A DNA stretch of 57,921 nt from Bradyrhizobium sp. ORS 375 (GTDB taxonomy: Bacteria > Pseudomonadota > Alphaproteobacteria > Rhizobiales > Xanthobacteraceae): the NCBI RefSeq assembly GCF_000239775.1, contig NZ_CAFI01000098.1, forward strand, positions 1-57,921, read 5' to 3'. Below are positions 25,569-34,411 of the stretch, piece by piece. The notes beneath the pieces were generated by a model. The model was not told where the DNA came from. It ran no database searches and worked only from the letters and a program-made list of their open reading frames with translations. How positions within the stretch are numbered: the first letter of the stretch is position 1; every line of letters begins with the position of its first letter. A program made the position numbers and the translations under genes.

Positions 25569-25638
25569 CGCGCAGCCGATCGCTCTTCATCGCGATCCGC
25601 GGCCAACTCACGAGGGGGCCGCAACGCCCTCAAAAAGC

Positions 25639-25666
25639 AAAAGGCCGGTGCGGGCACCGGCCTTTT
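25639..25666. terminator. Bidirectional intrinsic terminator
   Basis: AAAAGGCCGGTG at 25639-25650, loop CGGG, CACCGGCCTTTT at 25655-25666. The A-run and T-run on either side make it work in both directions, ending the exported-protein gene and the leftward ATP synthase operon. Confidence 0.88.
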
Positions 25667-25693
25667 GGAAGATGCTGGATGATGGGGCGCCGC

Positions 25694-26185
25694 TCAGTTC
25701 AGCTTGCGGCTGACTTCCGCGATGCCCTTGGCGACGAGGTCTTCGCCGAGAGCGCCCTTGACCGACTGCGACAGCACGGTCGCGGCGGCCTGGACGGCGG
25801 CGTCGGCCGCAGCGGCCCGGACGTCGGCCAGAGCCTGAGCCTCTGCGAGGGCGATCTTGCTCTCGGCGGCCTTGGTGCGACGGGCGACGAAGTCTTCCAT
25901 CTTGGCCTTGGCGTCCGCCGCGATGCGCTCGGCTTCCGCCTTGGCGCTGGTGACGATCTCCTCGGCCTCACGCTCGGCGCTGGCGCGGCGGGTCTTGTAG
26001 TCGGCGAGCACCTTGGCCGCCTCGTCCTTGAGCCGCTTGGCCTCCGCCAGCTCGTTCCTGATGCGATCGGCGCGGTGGTCGAGCGCTTTCAGAACCATGC
26101 GGTGGACACCGAGATAGGCGAACAGGCCCATCAGGATCACGAAGGCAATCGCAACCCAGGTTTCCGGATCAGCAAGCAGATGCAT
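25694..26185 (-). CDS. atpF: ATP synthase F0 subunit b
   Basis: A 163-residue b subunit of the peripheral stalk. One N-terminal transmembrane helix (about residues 8-27, [18 protein letters not shown]) is followed by a long charged helix rich in Ala, Lys and Glu ([20 protein letters not shown] onward) that forms the dimeric stalk. In Rhizobiales the b and b-prime genes stand side by side; this one, further from the c subunit gene, is the b form. Its start overlaps the b-prime stop by one base. It is the last gene of the F0 operon. Confidence 0.94.
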   Translation of the reverse strand: MHLLADPETWVAIAFVILMGLFAYLGVHRMVLKALDHRADRIRNELAEAKRLKDEAAKVLADYKTRRASAEREAEEIVTSAKAEAERIAADAKAKMEDFVARRTKAAESKIALAEAQALADVRAAAADAAVQAAATVLSQSVKGALGEDLVAKGIAEVSRKLN

Positions 26186-26745
26186 CAGGCTGTTCCCTTC
26201 AACGATGCATCGACCGCAGCTTCCACCGTCTTGGCCGCGGGGGCCTTGCCGGTCAGCTGCTGCACGATCGCGCTGGCTGCATCCGAGGCGATGCCACGGA
26301 CATTGCTCATTGCGGTCGCACGGGTCGTGGCGATCGACTTCTCCGCCGCCGCGAGCTTCGCCGCGAGGCTGTCTTCCAGCGCCTTGCGCTCGGCATCCGA
26401 GGAGGCCGCGAGCTTGTCGCGGGTCTCGGCACCGATCGCCTGGGCGCGGGCGCGAGCCGTCGCCAGCTCGGTCTCGTACGCCTTCATCGCGGCTTCGGAT
26501 TCATCCTTCAGCCGCTGCGCATCGGCCAGATCGCCGTCGATCGCTTTCTGGCGGGCGTCGATGACAGCCCCGACCTTCGGCAGCGCCACACGCGAGACGA
26601 TCACGTACAGCGCCACGAAGGCGATCACCAGAGAGACGATCTGGGAGGGAAAGGTTTCCTTCGAGAAGGGAGGGAAACCATGCCCGCCATCGGCCTCCGT
26701 ATGGGCGCTTGCAGTGCCCTTGGCCTCACCATGACTTTCAGCCAC
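26185..26745 (-). CDS. atpF2: ATP synthase F0 subunit b-prime
   Basis: A 186-residue b-prime subunit. It has a His/Gly-rich N-terminal extension, the signature [20 protein letters not shown], one transmembrane helix (about residues 34-52), and then [20 protein letters not shown] leading into the long coiled-coil stalk. b and b-prime form the heterodimeric stator in photosynthetic bacteria, chloroplasts and Rhizobiales. It lies 28 bases after atpE and overlaps atpF by one base. Confidence 0.95.
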   Translation of the reverse strand: MAESHGEAKGTASAHTEADGGHGFPPFSKETFPSQIVSLVIAFVALYVIVSRVALPKVGAVIDARQKAIDGDLADAQRLKDESEAAMKAYETELATARARAQAIGAETRDKLAASSDAERKALEDSLAAKLAAAEKSIATTRATAMSNVRGIASDAASAIVQQLTGKAPAAKTVEAAVDASLKGTA

Positions 26746-26773
26746 GGGCTTCTCCTGTCCGGCTCAGGCCGTC

Positions 26774-27001
26774 TTAGACGGCGTACAGCAGGAGCAGGGC
26801 GATCAGCAGCGAGAAGATGCCGAGCGCTTCGGTCACCGCGAAGCCGAAAATCAGGTTACCGAACTGGCCCTGGGCGGCCGACGGATTGCGCAGAGCAGCC
26901 GACAGGTAGTTGCCGAAGATGATGCCGATGCCGGCACCCGCGCCACCCATGCCGATGCAGGCAATGCCCGCGCCAATGTACTTCGCTGCAACCGGATCCA
27001 T
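26774..27001 (-). CDS. atpE: ATP synthase F0 subunit c
   Basis: A 75-residue hairpin of two membrane helices that forms the proton-driven rotor ring. The first helix contains [21 protein letters not shown]; the loop holds [11 protein letters not shown] (the Arg-Asn-Pro loop); the second helix has the proton-carrying Glu in [13 protein letters not shown]. No sodium-binding pattern is seen, so proton coupling is expected. Short and complete. Confidence 0.97.
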   Translation of the reverse strand: MDPVAAKYIGAGIACIGMGGAGAGIGIIFGNYLSAALRNPSAAQGQFGNLIFGFAVTEALGIFSLLIALLLLYAV

Positions 27002-27039
27002 GACGAACTCCTTTGAGAGGTTTGGTAGAGAGGGCCGGA

Positions 27040-27783
27040 TCAGTGGCCCGGATGGATAGCATCGTTGAGATAGATGCAGGTGAGGATCGTGAAGACGTAG
27101 GCCTGGAGGAACGCGACCATCAGCTCGAGGCCGGTCAGGGCGACCGTGAGGCCGAGCGGCAGCAGCGCGCCGACCTTGCCGACGAAGCCGAGCGCGCCGA
27201 GCATGGTCACGAAGCTCGCGAACACCTTCAGCGTGACGTGGCCGGCCAGCATGTTGGCGAACAGACGGACGCTGTGCGAGATCGGGCGGGAGAAGAAGGA
27301 GATGATTTCGATCACGACCACCAGCGGCAGGATCACCGCGGGGATGCCGGAGGGCACGAACAGCTTAAAGAACTTCAGGCCGTTCTTGTAGAAGCCGTAG
27401 ATGATGACCGTCAGGAACACCAGGAGCGCCAGCGCGAAGGTGACGATGATGTGGCTGGAGACGGTGAAGGTGTAAGGGATGATGCCGACGATGTTCGAGA
27501 CGAAGATGAACATGAACAGCGAGAACACCAGCGGGAAGAACGTCATGCCGTGCGAGCCGGCGCTGGTTCTGATGGTGTTGGCGACGAATTCGTAGGACAG
27601 CTCGACCACCGACTGGAACCGGCCCGGGACGAGCGCGCGTCCAGCGGCCAGCATCATGACGGCGATGAGAACGACCGCGAGCAGCATGTACGCGGACGAA
27701 TTGGTGAAGGCGATCTCCTGATTGCCGATGTGGCCGATCGTGAAGATCTTGTTGAGGTGGAATTGATGGATCGGATCGATCAT
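27040..27783 (-). CDS. atpB: ATP synthase F0 subunit a
   Basis: A 247-residue membrane subunit that forms the proton half-channels beside the c ring. It begins [13 protein letters not shown], has five or six helices, and shows the conserved [18 protein letters not shown] segment with the essential Arg of the half-channel and a final [19 protein letters not shown]. It is the second gene of the leftward operon after atpI. Length and motifs are normal. Confidence 0.97.
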   Translation of the reverse strand: MIDPIHQFHLNKIFTIGHIGNQEIAFTNSSAYMLLAVVLIAVMMLAAGRALVPGRFQSVVELSYEFVANTIRTSAGSHGMTFFPLVFSLFMFIFVSNIVGIIPYTFTVSSHIIVTFALALLVFLTVIIYGFYKNGLKFFKLFVPSGIPAVILPLVVVIEIISFFSRPISHSVRLFANMLAGHVTLKVFASFVTMLGALGFVGKVGALLPLGLTVALTGLELMVAFLQAYVFTILTCIYLNDAIHPGH

Positions 27784-27856
27784 CCGCGTGGCGTCTCAGT
27801 TGTTCACCGGCCACGCCGGCGCTTTGCAATTCACTCGACGATCTTCCGCACGGATC

Positions 27857-28234
27857 TCACTGGCGGGACCTGTCGGGGGCGACGCCTGCAGATCTGACCA
27901 CGTTCAACACGCCGGCGGCGAAGCCGAGCAGGAAAAACACGATAAATCCGAAGGGCGATGTCGACAGCAAGCGGTCGAAGCCCCAGCCAAGCACCGCGCC
28001 GACGAGGACACCGGCGATCAACTCGGAGGACAGTCGCAGGCCACGCGCCATGGCCGAAGCCCGGGCTGCAGTGTCACCGCTGCCGTTTCCAGGTTGATCA
28101 GCCCCGATCTTTCGGCCGTCCCGAATTTCGGACAACCGTTGGTCGAGACTTCCGAGCCTTGCGGAAAGCGCAACCTCATCAGGCGACTTGTCGCGATCTC
28201 CGTGTCCGCTGCCCTTGTTCGTGTCATCCGCCAT
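27857..28234 (-). CDS. atpI: ATP synthase accessory protein I
   Basis: A 125-residue AtpI/AtpZ-like protein. The N-terminal half is hydrophilic (KSPDEVALSARLGSLDQRL) and the C-terminal half has two helices (about residues 65-85 and 92-112) with the conserved SSELIAGVLVGAVLGWGFDR and FFLLGFAAGVLNVVR. AtpI assists c-ring assembly and may carry magnesium or calcium. It leads the F0 operon; the ATG at 28232-28234 was preferred to a longer frame whose extra residues look non-coding. Confidence 0.92.
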   Translation of the reverse strand: MADDTNKGSGHGDRDKSPDEVALSARLGSLDQRLSEIRDGRKIGADQPGNGSGDTAARASAMARGLRLSSELIAGVLVGAVLGWGFDRLLSTSPFGFIVFFLLGFAAGVLNVVRSAGVAPDRSRQ

Positions 28235-28529
28235 GTGCCATCCGCCATATCTGGAGATGTCTGGAGACCCGACGCGTCGCCGCGAATTGCAGGAAATAGC
28301 GCCCCATCGCCCTTTAAAGCCGCGCGGACCATACTGACCGCATCCCCCCAAGTCAAGATTGCGTGTTGAACTGTTAGATGCCTGAAATTGCTCATTTTCT
28401 CGGCTTTTTCGTCAGATCGGCCGTAGCTGTCGCCGCGCCGCCTCAACAGTGTTGTGCGCAGTTGCGATGTTGCACCTCCCAGGGTCCTCTGATCCGATGC
28501 CGATGAGCCCCAACCCGCACGGGAACCAC

Positions 28530-29153
28530 ATGACCCGCCAGATCGATTATTATTTCTCCCTGCAGTCGCCCTGGGCCTATATCGGCCACCGGCTGTTCCG
28601 CGACATTGCCGCGAGCCACGGCGTCGCCGTGACCCTCAAGCCGGTGATGCTGGTGGATCTGTTCGCCGAGACCGGAGGCCTGCCGCTCGCCAAGCGTCAT
28701 CCGGCTCGGCAGCGCTACCGCATCGTCGAGCTGAAGCGCTGGCGCGACCGGCGAGGACTTGATTTCCACATCCAGCCAAAGAACTGGCCGTTCAACGCCC
28801 GGCTCGCGGATGGCGTCGTCATCGCGGCCCTGCAGGCCGGGCTCGACCCTGAACCGTATCTGCAGCGGGCCTTTCCGGCGATCTGGGAGCAGCAGCTCAA
28901 CCTTGCCGATGCGGAGGTCATTGTCGGGCTTGCCGATGCGGCCGGATTGCCGGGACGCGATCTCGTTCGGCAGGCGGCGACGGATGAGGTCGGTGCGGTC
29001 TACGAGCAGAACCGGCTGGATGCGATTGCGGCCGACGTGTTCGGCTCGCCGGCCTATGTGCTGGATGGCGAGGTGTTCTGGGGGCAGGACCGCCTCGAGC
29101 TGCTGGCCGATGCGTTGAAATCGGGCCGCTCCGCCTATACGTGCGATCCATAG
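28530..29153 (+). CDS. DsbA-fold 2-hydroxychromene-2-carboxylate isomerase family protein
   Basis: A 207-residue DsbA-like (kappa GST) protein. The N-terminus QIDYYFSLQSPWAYIGHRLF has the serine-containing S-P-W-A-Y motif in place of a CXXC pair, the hallmark of 2-hydroxychromene-2-carboxylate isomerases, which use glutathione in naphthalene breakdown. The cis-Pro segment FGSPAYVLDGEVFWGQDRL closes the fold. No naphthalene genes are here, so the true substrate is unknown. The ATG at 28530 follows GGGAACC; earlier in-frame ATGs are possible. It is divergent from atpI across a 295-base gap that shows no other gene. Confidence 0.9.
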   Translation: MTRQIDYYFSLQSPWAYIGHRLFRDIAASHGVAVTLKPVMLVDLFAETGGLPLAKRHPARQRYRIVELKRWRDRRGLDFHIQPKNWPFNARLADGVVIAALQAGLDPEPYLQRAFPAIWEQQLNLADAEVIVGLADAAGLPGRDLVRQAATDEVGAVYEQNRLDAIAADVFGSPAYVLDGEVFWGQDRLELLADALKSGRSAYTCDP

Positions 29154-29255
29154 GTGCGGCCTGTGGCAGGTGACCGCACCTCGCGGCACGTCATGGCCCC
29201 GACACAATGTGGGCGTGCATGGCCGCCTCTGCGCAGGCGCCTTGGAGATCCAGCC

Positions 29256-29822
29256 ATGAGTCTCACCAACTCCTACCGGCCGCCCGTCGTCGCACTGCTG
29301 GCCTTGAGCTGCCTGGGCGGCGAAGCCCTGGCGGTCGAGGACGCCGCGCCCGAGAGCGACAAGGGACGCTATACGATGTCGACGACGTCGGATGGCGTGG
29401 TCCGGCTCGACACGCGGACAGGCGCGGTCTCGACCTGCAACAACAATTCCGGCTCCGGCTGGGCGTGCTACGCCGTTCCCGACGAGCGCGCCGCGTTCGA
29501 CGCGGAGATCGGGCGTTTGCAGGCGGAGAACGAGAAACTCAAGGCGCAGCTCGCCTCGCGGGACCAGAGCATCTCCGGCAAGATCGACGAGCCGCTGCCG
29601 AAGGACCAGGCGCTGCCCAAATCCGATCAGTTGAAGAAGGCCGATCCCAAAGCCGGTGACAAGCCGGGCGATTCGAAATCGGCCGATGGAACGCGCAAGC
29701 TCGAGATTCCGTTGCCGAGCGACCAGGACATGGATCGCATGATGAGCTTCCTGGAGCAGGCTTGGCGTCGGCTGCTCGACATGGCGAACCGGGTGCAGAA
29801 GGACGTCTCGGGCAGGATCTGA
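29256..29822 (+). CDS. Exported coiled-coil protein of unknown function
   Basis: A 188-residue protein with a signal peptide ending GEALAVED. The mature part opens with a small domain (RYTMSTTSDGVVRLDTRTG, then STCNNNSGSGWACYAVPDE with two cysteines) followed by a coiled coil (IGRLQAENEKLKAQLASR), a Lys/Asp/Pro-rich linker and a C-terminal amphipathic helix. The domain order suggests a periplasmic or envelope-attached scaffold. I do not know a named family. GGAG precedes the ATG by nine bases. It lies 24 bases before the YjbQ gene. Confidence 0.8.
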   Translation: MSLTNSYRPPVVALLALSCLGGEALAVEDAAPESDKGRYTMSTTSDGVVRLDTRTGAVSTCNNNSGSGWACYAVPDERAAFDAEIGRLQAENEKLKAQLASRDQSISGKIDEPLPKDQALPKSDQLKKADPKAGDKPGDSKSADGTRKLEIPLPSDQDMDRMMSFLEQAWRRLLDMANRVQKDVSGRI

Positions 29823-29846
29823 GGTCACGGCGAGGAGGCGGAGCTT

Positions 29847-30314
29847 ATGTCCGCAAGATCGACATCGCGGACGGCGCCTTCGGCCGTCACCGTCAACTCG
29901 GTCGTGACCTCGGTGTTGACCGTCCAGACTCCCGGGCGCGGTTTCACCGATCTCACGCGGGAGGTCGAGGCCTTTCTGCGCGAGATCGCCGCGCGCGAAG
30001 GTGTCGCGACCGCCTTCATCCGCCACACCTCGGCGTCGCTGACGATCCAGGAGAATGCCGACCCCACCGTGCTGCGCGATCTGACCACCGCACTGTCGCG
30101 GCTGGCGCCGGAGGATGCCGGCTGGGTGCATGACACCGAGGGGCCCGACGACATGCCGGCCCACATCAAGACGATGCTCAGCTCGGTCTCGCTGCAGGTA
30201 CCGGTGCGCGACGGGCGGATGCTGCTCGGGACCTGGCAGGCGATCTATCTGATCGAGCATCGCTCTCGTCCGCATCGGCGCGAGGTGGTGTTGCAGTTCA
30301 TCGGCGCAGTCTGA
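29847..30314 (+). CDS. YjbQ/UPF0047 family protein
   Basis: A 155-residue member of the YjbQ family. The motifs are present: FIRHTSASLTIQENADPTV, WVHDTEGPDDMPAHIKTML, and LLGTWQAIYLIEHRSRPHRR, which form the conserved His/Asp/Glu metal-like site. E. coli YjbQ has weak thiamin phosphate synthase activity, but the normal role is unsettled. The first 15-20 residues are Ser/Thr-rich and may be over-long; a later start is possible. It follows the coiled-coil protein gene closely. Confidence 0.9.
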   Translation: MSARSTSRTAPSAVTVNSVVTSVLTVQTPGRGFTDLTREVEAFLREIAAREGVATAFIRHTSASLTIQENADPTVLRDLTTALSRLAPEDAGWVHDTEGPDDMPAHIKTMLSSVSLQVPVRDGRMLLGTWQAIYLIEHRSRPHRREVVLQFIGAV

Positions 30315-30351
30315 CCTCGAAGAAGATAAAAGCTTCGGCCTTGAACGCCGA

Positions 30352-30381
30352 ACGGCCGCGGAGCGATCCGCGGCCGTCGGT
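30352..30381. terminator. Hairpin terminator between yjbQ and the MFS gene
   Basis: ACGGCCGCGG at 30352-30361 pairs with CCGCGGCCGT at 30368-30377 around a six-base loop, followed by CGGTTT. It lies between convergent genes and likely ends the yjbQ transcript; on the other strand the T-content is poorer. Confidence 0.7.
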
Positions 30382-30421
30382 TTGAAATGGATGCGAGCGG
30401 GGGTCGCCGCTCGCCTCGCGA

Positions 30422-32086
30422 TCACTTCTCCTGGATGTCGACGTCCTTCGTCTCCGGCAGGAAGATGAAGCCGACGATCGCCGTGATCACCGCGAACGTG
30501 ATCGGATACCACAGGCCAGCATAGATATCGCCGGTCGAGGCCACGATCGCGAAAGCGGTCGCCGGCAGCAGGCCGCCGAACCAGCCGTTGCCGATGTGAT
30601 AGGGCAGCGACATCGAGGTGTAGCGGATCTTGGTCGGGAACAACTCGACCAGCATCGCGGCGATCGGGCCGTAGACCATGGTGACGAAGATCACCAGGAT
30701 CAGCAGCAGGCCGATGATCGCGGCCACCTGCGGACGGAAGATGTCGAACGGATGCGCCATCTTCACGATCGCCGGGTTGCCCGCCTTCGGGTAGCCAGCG
30801 TCAGCGATCGCGGCCGTCAGGGCCGGATTGCTGGTCTTGGCGTCGGTGTAGGGCACTTCCTTGCCGTTGAAGGTGACCTTCACGCCGGAGCCGGCCGGGC
30901 CAGGAACGGTCGAGTACTTGACCGAGGACTGGGCCAGGAAGGCGCGGGCGGTGTCGCAAGGCGCGGTGAAGACGCGGGTGCCGACCGGGTTGAACAGGTC
31001 GCCGCAGCCCGCGGGATCCGCCACCACTTCCACCTTCGTCGCTTCGATCGCCTTCTCCAGCGCCGGGTTGGCGTTGGTGGTGATCATCTTGAAGATCGGG
31101 AAGAAGGTCAGCGCCGCGATGAGGCAGCCGCCCATGATGATCGGCTTGCGGCCGATCTTGTCGGACAGCACGCCGAAGAACACGAAGAAGCCGGTGCCGA
31201 GCAGCAGCGACCAGGCGATCAGGAGGTTGGCGGTGTAGCCGTCGACCTTCAGGATCGATTGCAGGAAGAACAGCGCGTAGAACTGACCGGTGTACCAGAC
31301 CACGCCCTGGCCCATGGTGCCGCCGATCAGGGCGAGCAGCACGATCTTGGCGTTGCTCCAGTTGGCGAAGGCCTCCGTCAGCGGCGCCTTCGAGCTTTTG
31401 CCCTCTTCCTTCATCTTCTGGAAGACCGGGGATTCGTTCAGCCGCAGACGGATCCAGACGGACACGCCGAGCAGCAGCACGGACACCAGGAACGGAACGC
31501 GCCAGCCCCATTTGGCGAAGTCGGCCTCGCCGATGATGGTGCGGGTGAACAGGATCACCAGCAGCGACAGGAACAGGCCCATCGTCGCGGTGGTCTGAAT
31601 GAAGGAGGTGTAGTAGCCGCGCTTGCCCATCGGAGCATGCTCGGCGACATAGGTCGCAGCGCCGCCATATTCACCGCCGAGCGCGAGGCCCTGCAGGAGG
31701 CGCAGACCGATCAGGATCACCGGCGCGGCGAAGCCGATTGTCTCGGCGTTCGGCAAGATGCCGACGATGAAGGTCGACAGACCCATGATCAGGATGGTGA
31801 CAAGGAAGGTGTATTTGCGGCCGACGATGTCGCCGATGCGGCCGAACACGATGGCGCCGAACGGGCGGACGAGGAAGCCGGCGGCGAAGGCGAGCAGGGC
31901 GAAGATGTCGCGGGTGGCCGGCGGATAGGCGGAGAAGAACTGCGCGCCGATGATCGAGGCCAGGGACCCGTACAGGTAGAAGTCGTACCACTCGAAGACG
32001 GTGCCGAGCGACGAGGCCAGAATGACGAAGCGTTCGTCCTTCGTCATGCCTCCCGTTCGCGCTGGTGTGGCGACCATTGTTGACAT
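30422..32086 (-). CDS. MFS transporter, metabolite:H+ symporter family, with periplasmic insert
   Basis: A 554-residue major facilitator of the metabolite:H+ symporter type (ProP, ShiA, KgtP relatives). It begins with the family's FEWYDFYLYGSLASIIG, has GRIGDIVGRKYTF in the first cytoplasmic loop and GLALGGEYGGAATYVAEH in helix 5. It is about 110 residues longer than usual because of an inserted loop (about residues 320-430, with CGDLFNPV and FTAPCDTA) between helices 8 and 9 or nearby. The substrate is unknown; a carboxylate is plausible. The ATG at 32084-32086 has GGGGAG nine bases upstream. It is divergent from a response regulator gene. Confidence 0.88.
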   Translation of the reverse strand: MSTMVATPARTGGMTKDERFVILASSLGTVFEWYDFYLYGSLASIIGAQFFSAYPPATRDIFALLAFAAGFLVRPFGAIVFGRIGDIVGRKYTFLVTILIMGLSTFIVGILPNAETIGFAAPVILIGLRLLQGLALGGEYGGAATYVAEHAPMGKRGYYTSFIQTTATMGLFLSLLVILFTRTIIGEADFAKWGWRVPFLVSVLLLGVSVWIRLRLNESPVFQKMKEEGKSSKAPLTEAFANWSNAKIVLLALIGGTMGQGVVWYTGQFYALFFLQSILKVDGYTANLLIAWSLLLGTGFFVFFGVLSDKIGRKPIIMGGCLIAALTFFPIFKMITTNANPALEKAIEATKVEVVADPAGCGDLFNPVGTRVFTAPCDTARAFLAQSSVKYSTVPGPAGSGVKVTFNGKEVPYTDAKTSNPALTAAIADAGYPKAGNPAIVKMAHPFDIFRPQVAAIIGLLLILVIFVTMVYGPIAAMLVELFPTKIRYTSMSLPYHIGNGWFGGLLPATAFAIVASTGDIYAGLWYPITFAVITAIVGFIFLPETKDVDIQEK

Positions 32087-32445
32087 TGGCATTCGCTCCC
32101 CAAGATCGTTGTGATGATGGCTTCGTCTCCGCATGCCGGACTTGGACGGCTGATGTCGCGGAGGCCTTAGGCCTTCAGTAACATTGCAGTGAAACTCGGC
32201 CCAATACGACTTTCGGCCCTGCCGGCTGCGGCGTGCGGGAAAGGTGGGGACATTGCGGCGGATCAAGTTCGCGGATCGGCCGCCGCGCTATCGATGCTGC
32301 GTCGCACAAGGCGCGGATTAACCGCTCCGCCTGCAAGTGGAATTGCCCGCTTGCATGCAACCAGTCGCCGGGCGAGTATTTCCGAAAGTCCGAGCGATGT
32401 GCACGTCGCGCGCGTTGCCGGTGTCGTAAGGTCAAGTCAGAATTC
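32087..32445. promoter_or_regulatory. Divergent intergenic region between MFS and response-regulator genes
   Basis: This 359-base stretch must hold promoters in both directions. I see no perfect palindrome longer than six bases, no rRNA or tRNA, and no sigma-54 motif. The divergence suggests that the regulator controls the transporter gene, but no binding motif can be named. No small gene is supported. Confidence 0.35.
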
Positions 32446-33120
32446 ATGGCGGCTGCCACCACTCATCTCGTCATCGCCGATGATCACCCGCTGTTCCGCA
32501 ACGCGTTGCGGCAGGCGGTCGCGAGCGTCCTCGCGGAGGCCGTGGTCGACGAGGCCGGTTCGTTCGAGGACCTCACCGCACTGCTGGAGAAGGATTCCGA
32601 GGTCGATCTCGTCCTGCTCGACCTCACCATGCCCGGCATCTCCGGCTTCTCCGGGCTGATCTACCTGCGGGCGCAATATCCGGCGATCCCGGTGGTGATC
32701 GTGTCGGCCAGCGACGACGGCGCCACGATCCGCCGCTCGCTCGATTTCGGCGCCTCGGGCTTCATCCCGAAGCGGTTTGGCGTCGATACCCTGCGCGACG
32801 CCATCAAGAAGGTGATGGACGGCGAGGTCTGGGTGCCGGCCGACACCGATCTCGCCGCCGGCGCCGATCCGGAGATGACGAAGCTGCGCGACCGCCTGGT
32901 GACGCTCACGCCGCAGCAGGTGCGGGTGCTGATGATGCTGTCGCAGGGCCTGCTCAACAAGCAGATCGCCTACGAGCTCGGTGTCTCCGAAGCGACCATC
33001 AAGGCGCATGTCTCGGCGATCCTGCAGAAGCTCGGCGTCGAGAGCCGGACGCAGGCCGTGATCGCCGCGGCGAAGATCGCGGGCAGCGCGTGGCGGCAGG
33101 ATACGCCGACGGGGAAGTAG
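32446..33120 (+). CDS. NarL/FixJ-type response regulator (LuxR family)
   Basis: A 224-residue two-domain response regulator. The receiver domain has Asp12-Asp13 (VIADDHPLF), the phospho-acceptor Asp59 (VLLDLTMPG), Ser87-like SASDDG and Lys109 (FIPKRF). The LuxR-type HTH covers about residues 153-215 (LTPQQVRVLMMLSQGLLNKQ, SEATIKAHVSAILQKLGV). No kinase gene is next to it. Regulators of this kind (CrbR/ErdR/AgmR type) pair with symporter-domain kinases, and such a kinase lies about 5.5 kb away at 38610-42119, so pairing is plausible. It is divergent from the MFS gene. Confidence 0.92.
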   Translation: MAAATTHLVIADDHPLFRNALRQAVASVLAEAVVDEAGSFEDLTALLEKDSEVDLVLLDLTMPGISGFSGLIYLRAQYPAIPVVIVSASDDGATIRRSLDFGASGFIPKRFGVDTLRDAIKKVMDGEVWVPADTDLAAGADPEMTKLRDRLVTLTPQQVRVLMMLSQGLLNKQIAYELGVSEATIKAHVSAILQKLGVESRTQAVIAAAKIAGSAWRQDTPTGK

Positions 33121-33144
33121 GGCAGTGCGAAGACCGGATTGAGA

Positions 33145-33226
33145 CGTCATTCCGCGATGGTCCGAAGGACCAGACCCGGAATCTCGAGATTCCCGGTTCG
33201 ATGCTGCGCATCGCCCTGGAATGACG
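33145..33226. repeat. CGTCATTCC palindrome (CATTCCGGGG family)
   Basis: The ends CGTCATTCC at 33145-33153 and GGAATGACG at 33218-33226 are exact complements. CCCGGAATCTCGAGATTCCCGG stands in the middle as its own fold-back (33174-33195). A diverged member of the family seen at 5171-5275 and 48037-48166, it lies 25 bases past the response regulator stop. Confidence 0.8.
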
Positions 33227-33332
33227 CTGAGCGAAAATCACTTCGTTCGATTCGGAATCCATCGCGACACACCTTCTCAGCCTCGCGGCGCACGACGCGT
33301 CCGAGCTTTGCTCATCGACCGCCCTCTCGAAA

Positions 33333-33775
33333 TCAGAGGGCGCAGGGAAGGCCGGGCGCTGGCCGCGCCCGTGGCCCGCCTGCAAACAAGAAAGCAGGCG
33401 GCAGTCACCACAGGTCTGGCCTGGAACACCCGGCCCTCCCTGCGCGATGGTTTTGACGGCTGCTCCGAGCTCTCCCCGGGGATCGGCGTTCTTGCCCCCG
33501 TCGTCCGCAACATCGTCGCTACGGACTTGGCATCAGCACCGGGATGCCAGGACCACACGGCTTGACCGTGCGCGCCGGATCGTTCGTCCGCGAGACATAA
33601 GCCCGCTGCGACCCGACGCGCCCACCGCATCCCGCGCCCCACGTTCGTGACGATCGCGAAGCGTCCCTCATGACGAGCACGGGACGACTCAGTGGATAGC
33701 ATGATTTCGGGGAAAAAGAAATGAAATCTTTGGCCTGGCGGCGCTCGGGCAATGGCGTGATCGGGCGGTGGCGGT
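33333..33775 (+). repeat. Long dispersed repeat, copy 2 (forward orientation)
   Basis: Aligns with the complement of 20395-20822. The shared blocks in order include GAGGGCGCAGGGAAGGCCGG (33337), CACCACAGGT (33406), CCTCCCTGCGCGATGG (33435), CAGGACCACACG (33548), CGCATCCCGC (33626), CACGTTCGTGACGAT (33640) and GCATGATTTCGG (33699). No transposase gene, terminal repeats or target duplications are evident at either copy, so the means of spread is unknown. Confidence 0.75.
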
Positions 33776-33931
33776 CGGGCTGAATTGATTCACTCAATCC
33801 CGACATCTCGATTGCGCGCATTCTGTTCTGGTTGCTTATCTCGGCGGACGCATGAGATCGAACGCGTCACGCCCGTCGGGAGGACGCCCGAACATCCGGC
33901 GCGCGGAGCTTCGGGAACGGAGGGAAGACCG

Positions 33932-34243
33932 ATGCCGAAATCGCGCATCATGTATATCGAGAACAAATCGGAGTCGTTGAACGGGCCGGCGCGGATCGGG
34001 CGCGTCACGTACTCCAAGTCCGGCAAGTCGATCAGCTACGGCGGGCGCACTTTTCAGACCCTGAAGGGGCGTGGCTACAAAGCGAATTATTTCGATGTGG
34101 AGACCGGCGAGCGGTTCTGGATTTCCGGTCCTCGCAAGGACGGACAGGATCGCCTTTATCCAGGCAGCGCCGCGCCGGTCGATATCGATCCGGATGTTGC
34201 GGAGGAATATTGGCGCGACATTCGGGGACGAGACGCCAGTTGA
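33932..34243 (+). CDS. Conserved small protein of unknown function
   Basis: A 103-residue, soluble protein with conserved-looking text: MYIENKS, GPARIGRVTYSKSGKSISYG, a central LKGRGYKANYFDVETGERFW and ISGPRKDGQDRLYPG, ending in an acidic DIDPDVAEEYWRDIRGR. I recall related small proteins in many proteobacteria, sometimes mislabelled with enzyme names; the fold would suit a small beta-barrel. The ATG is preceded by GGAGGGAAG, which clearly fixes the start. No partner gene is evident; the upstream region is a repeat array. Confidence 0.8.
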   Translation: MPKSRIMYIENKSESLNGPARIGRVTYSKSGKSISYGGRTFQTLKGRGYKANYFDVETGERFWISGPRKDGQDRLYPGSAAPVDIDPDVAEEYWRDIRGRDAS

Positions 34244-34411
34244 CGCGATCCGTCGCGCGGTTGCAGACGGGTTGACGTTCGCGAGAATTGTCTCTGGTGA
34301 GGTTGGAAGCAGCACGGGCGGCGGTCTGTTCGCTTGTGTGAGCGCAACCCGTCATGCTCGGCCAGATCCTCTGGCCAACGCTGCGCTCATCGCCTTTGCT
34401 TGAACGCTTTC

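Larger units (their letters stand above)
33121..33931. other. Repeat-rich intergenic region
   Basis: About 810 bases without a supported gene. It holds a CATTCCG-type palindrome at 33145-33226 and the second copy of the long dispersed repeat at 33333-33775. Open frames cross it but give Arg/Pro/Ser-rich products with no family features. An inverted repeat TTGAT-TCAC-TCAAT near 33785 resembles an FNR-type site but has the wrong spacing. A strong ribosome site (GGAGGGAAG) at the right end serves the next gene. Confidence 0.55.

Noticed and set aside
33784-33798. Possible FNR/FixK box near 33785 (TTGAT-TCAC-TCAAT)
   Set aside because: The FNR-type consensus is TTGAT-N4-ATCAA; here the TTGA and TCAA halves are five rather than six bases apart, and no oxygen-regulated gene is adjacent.
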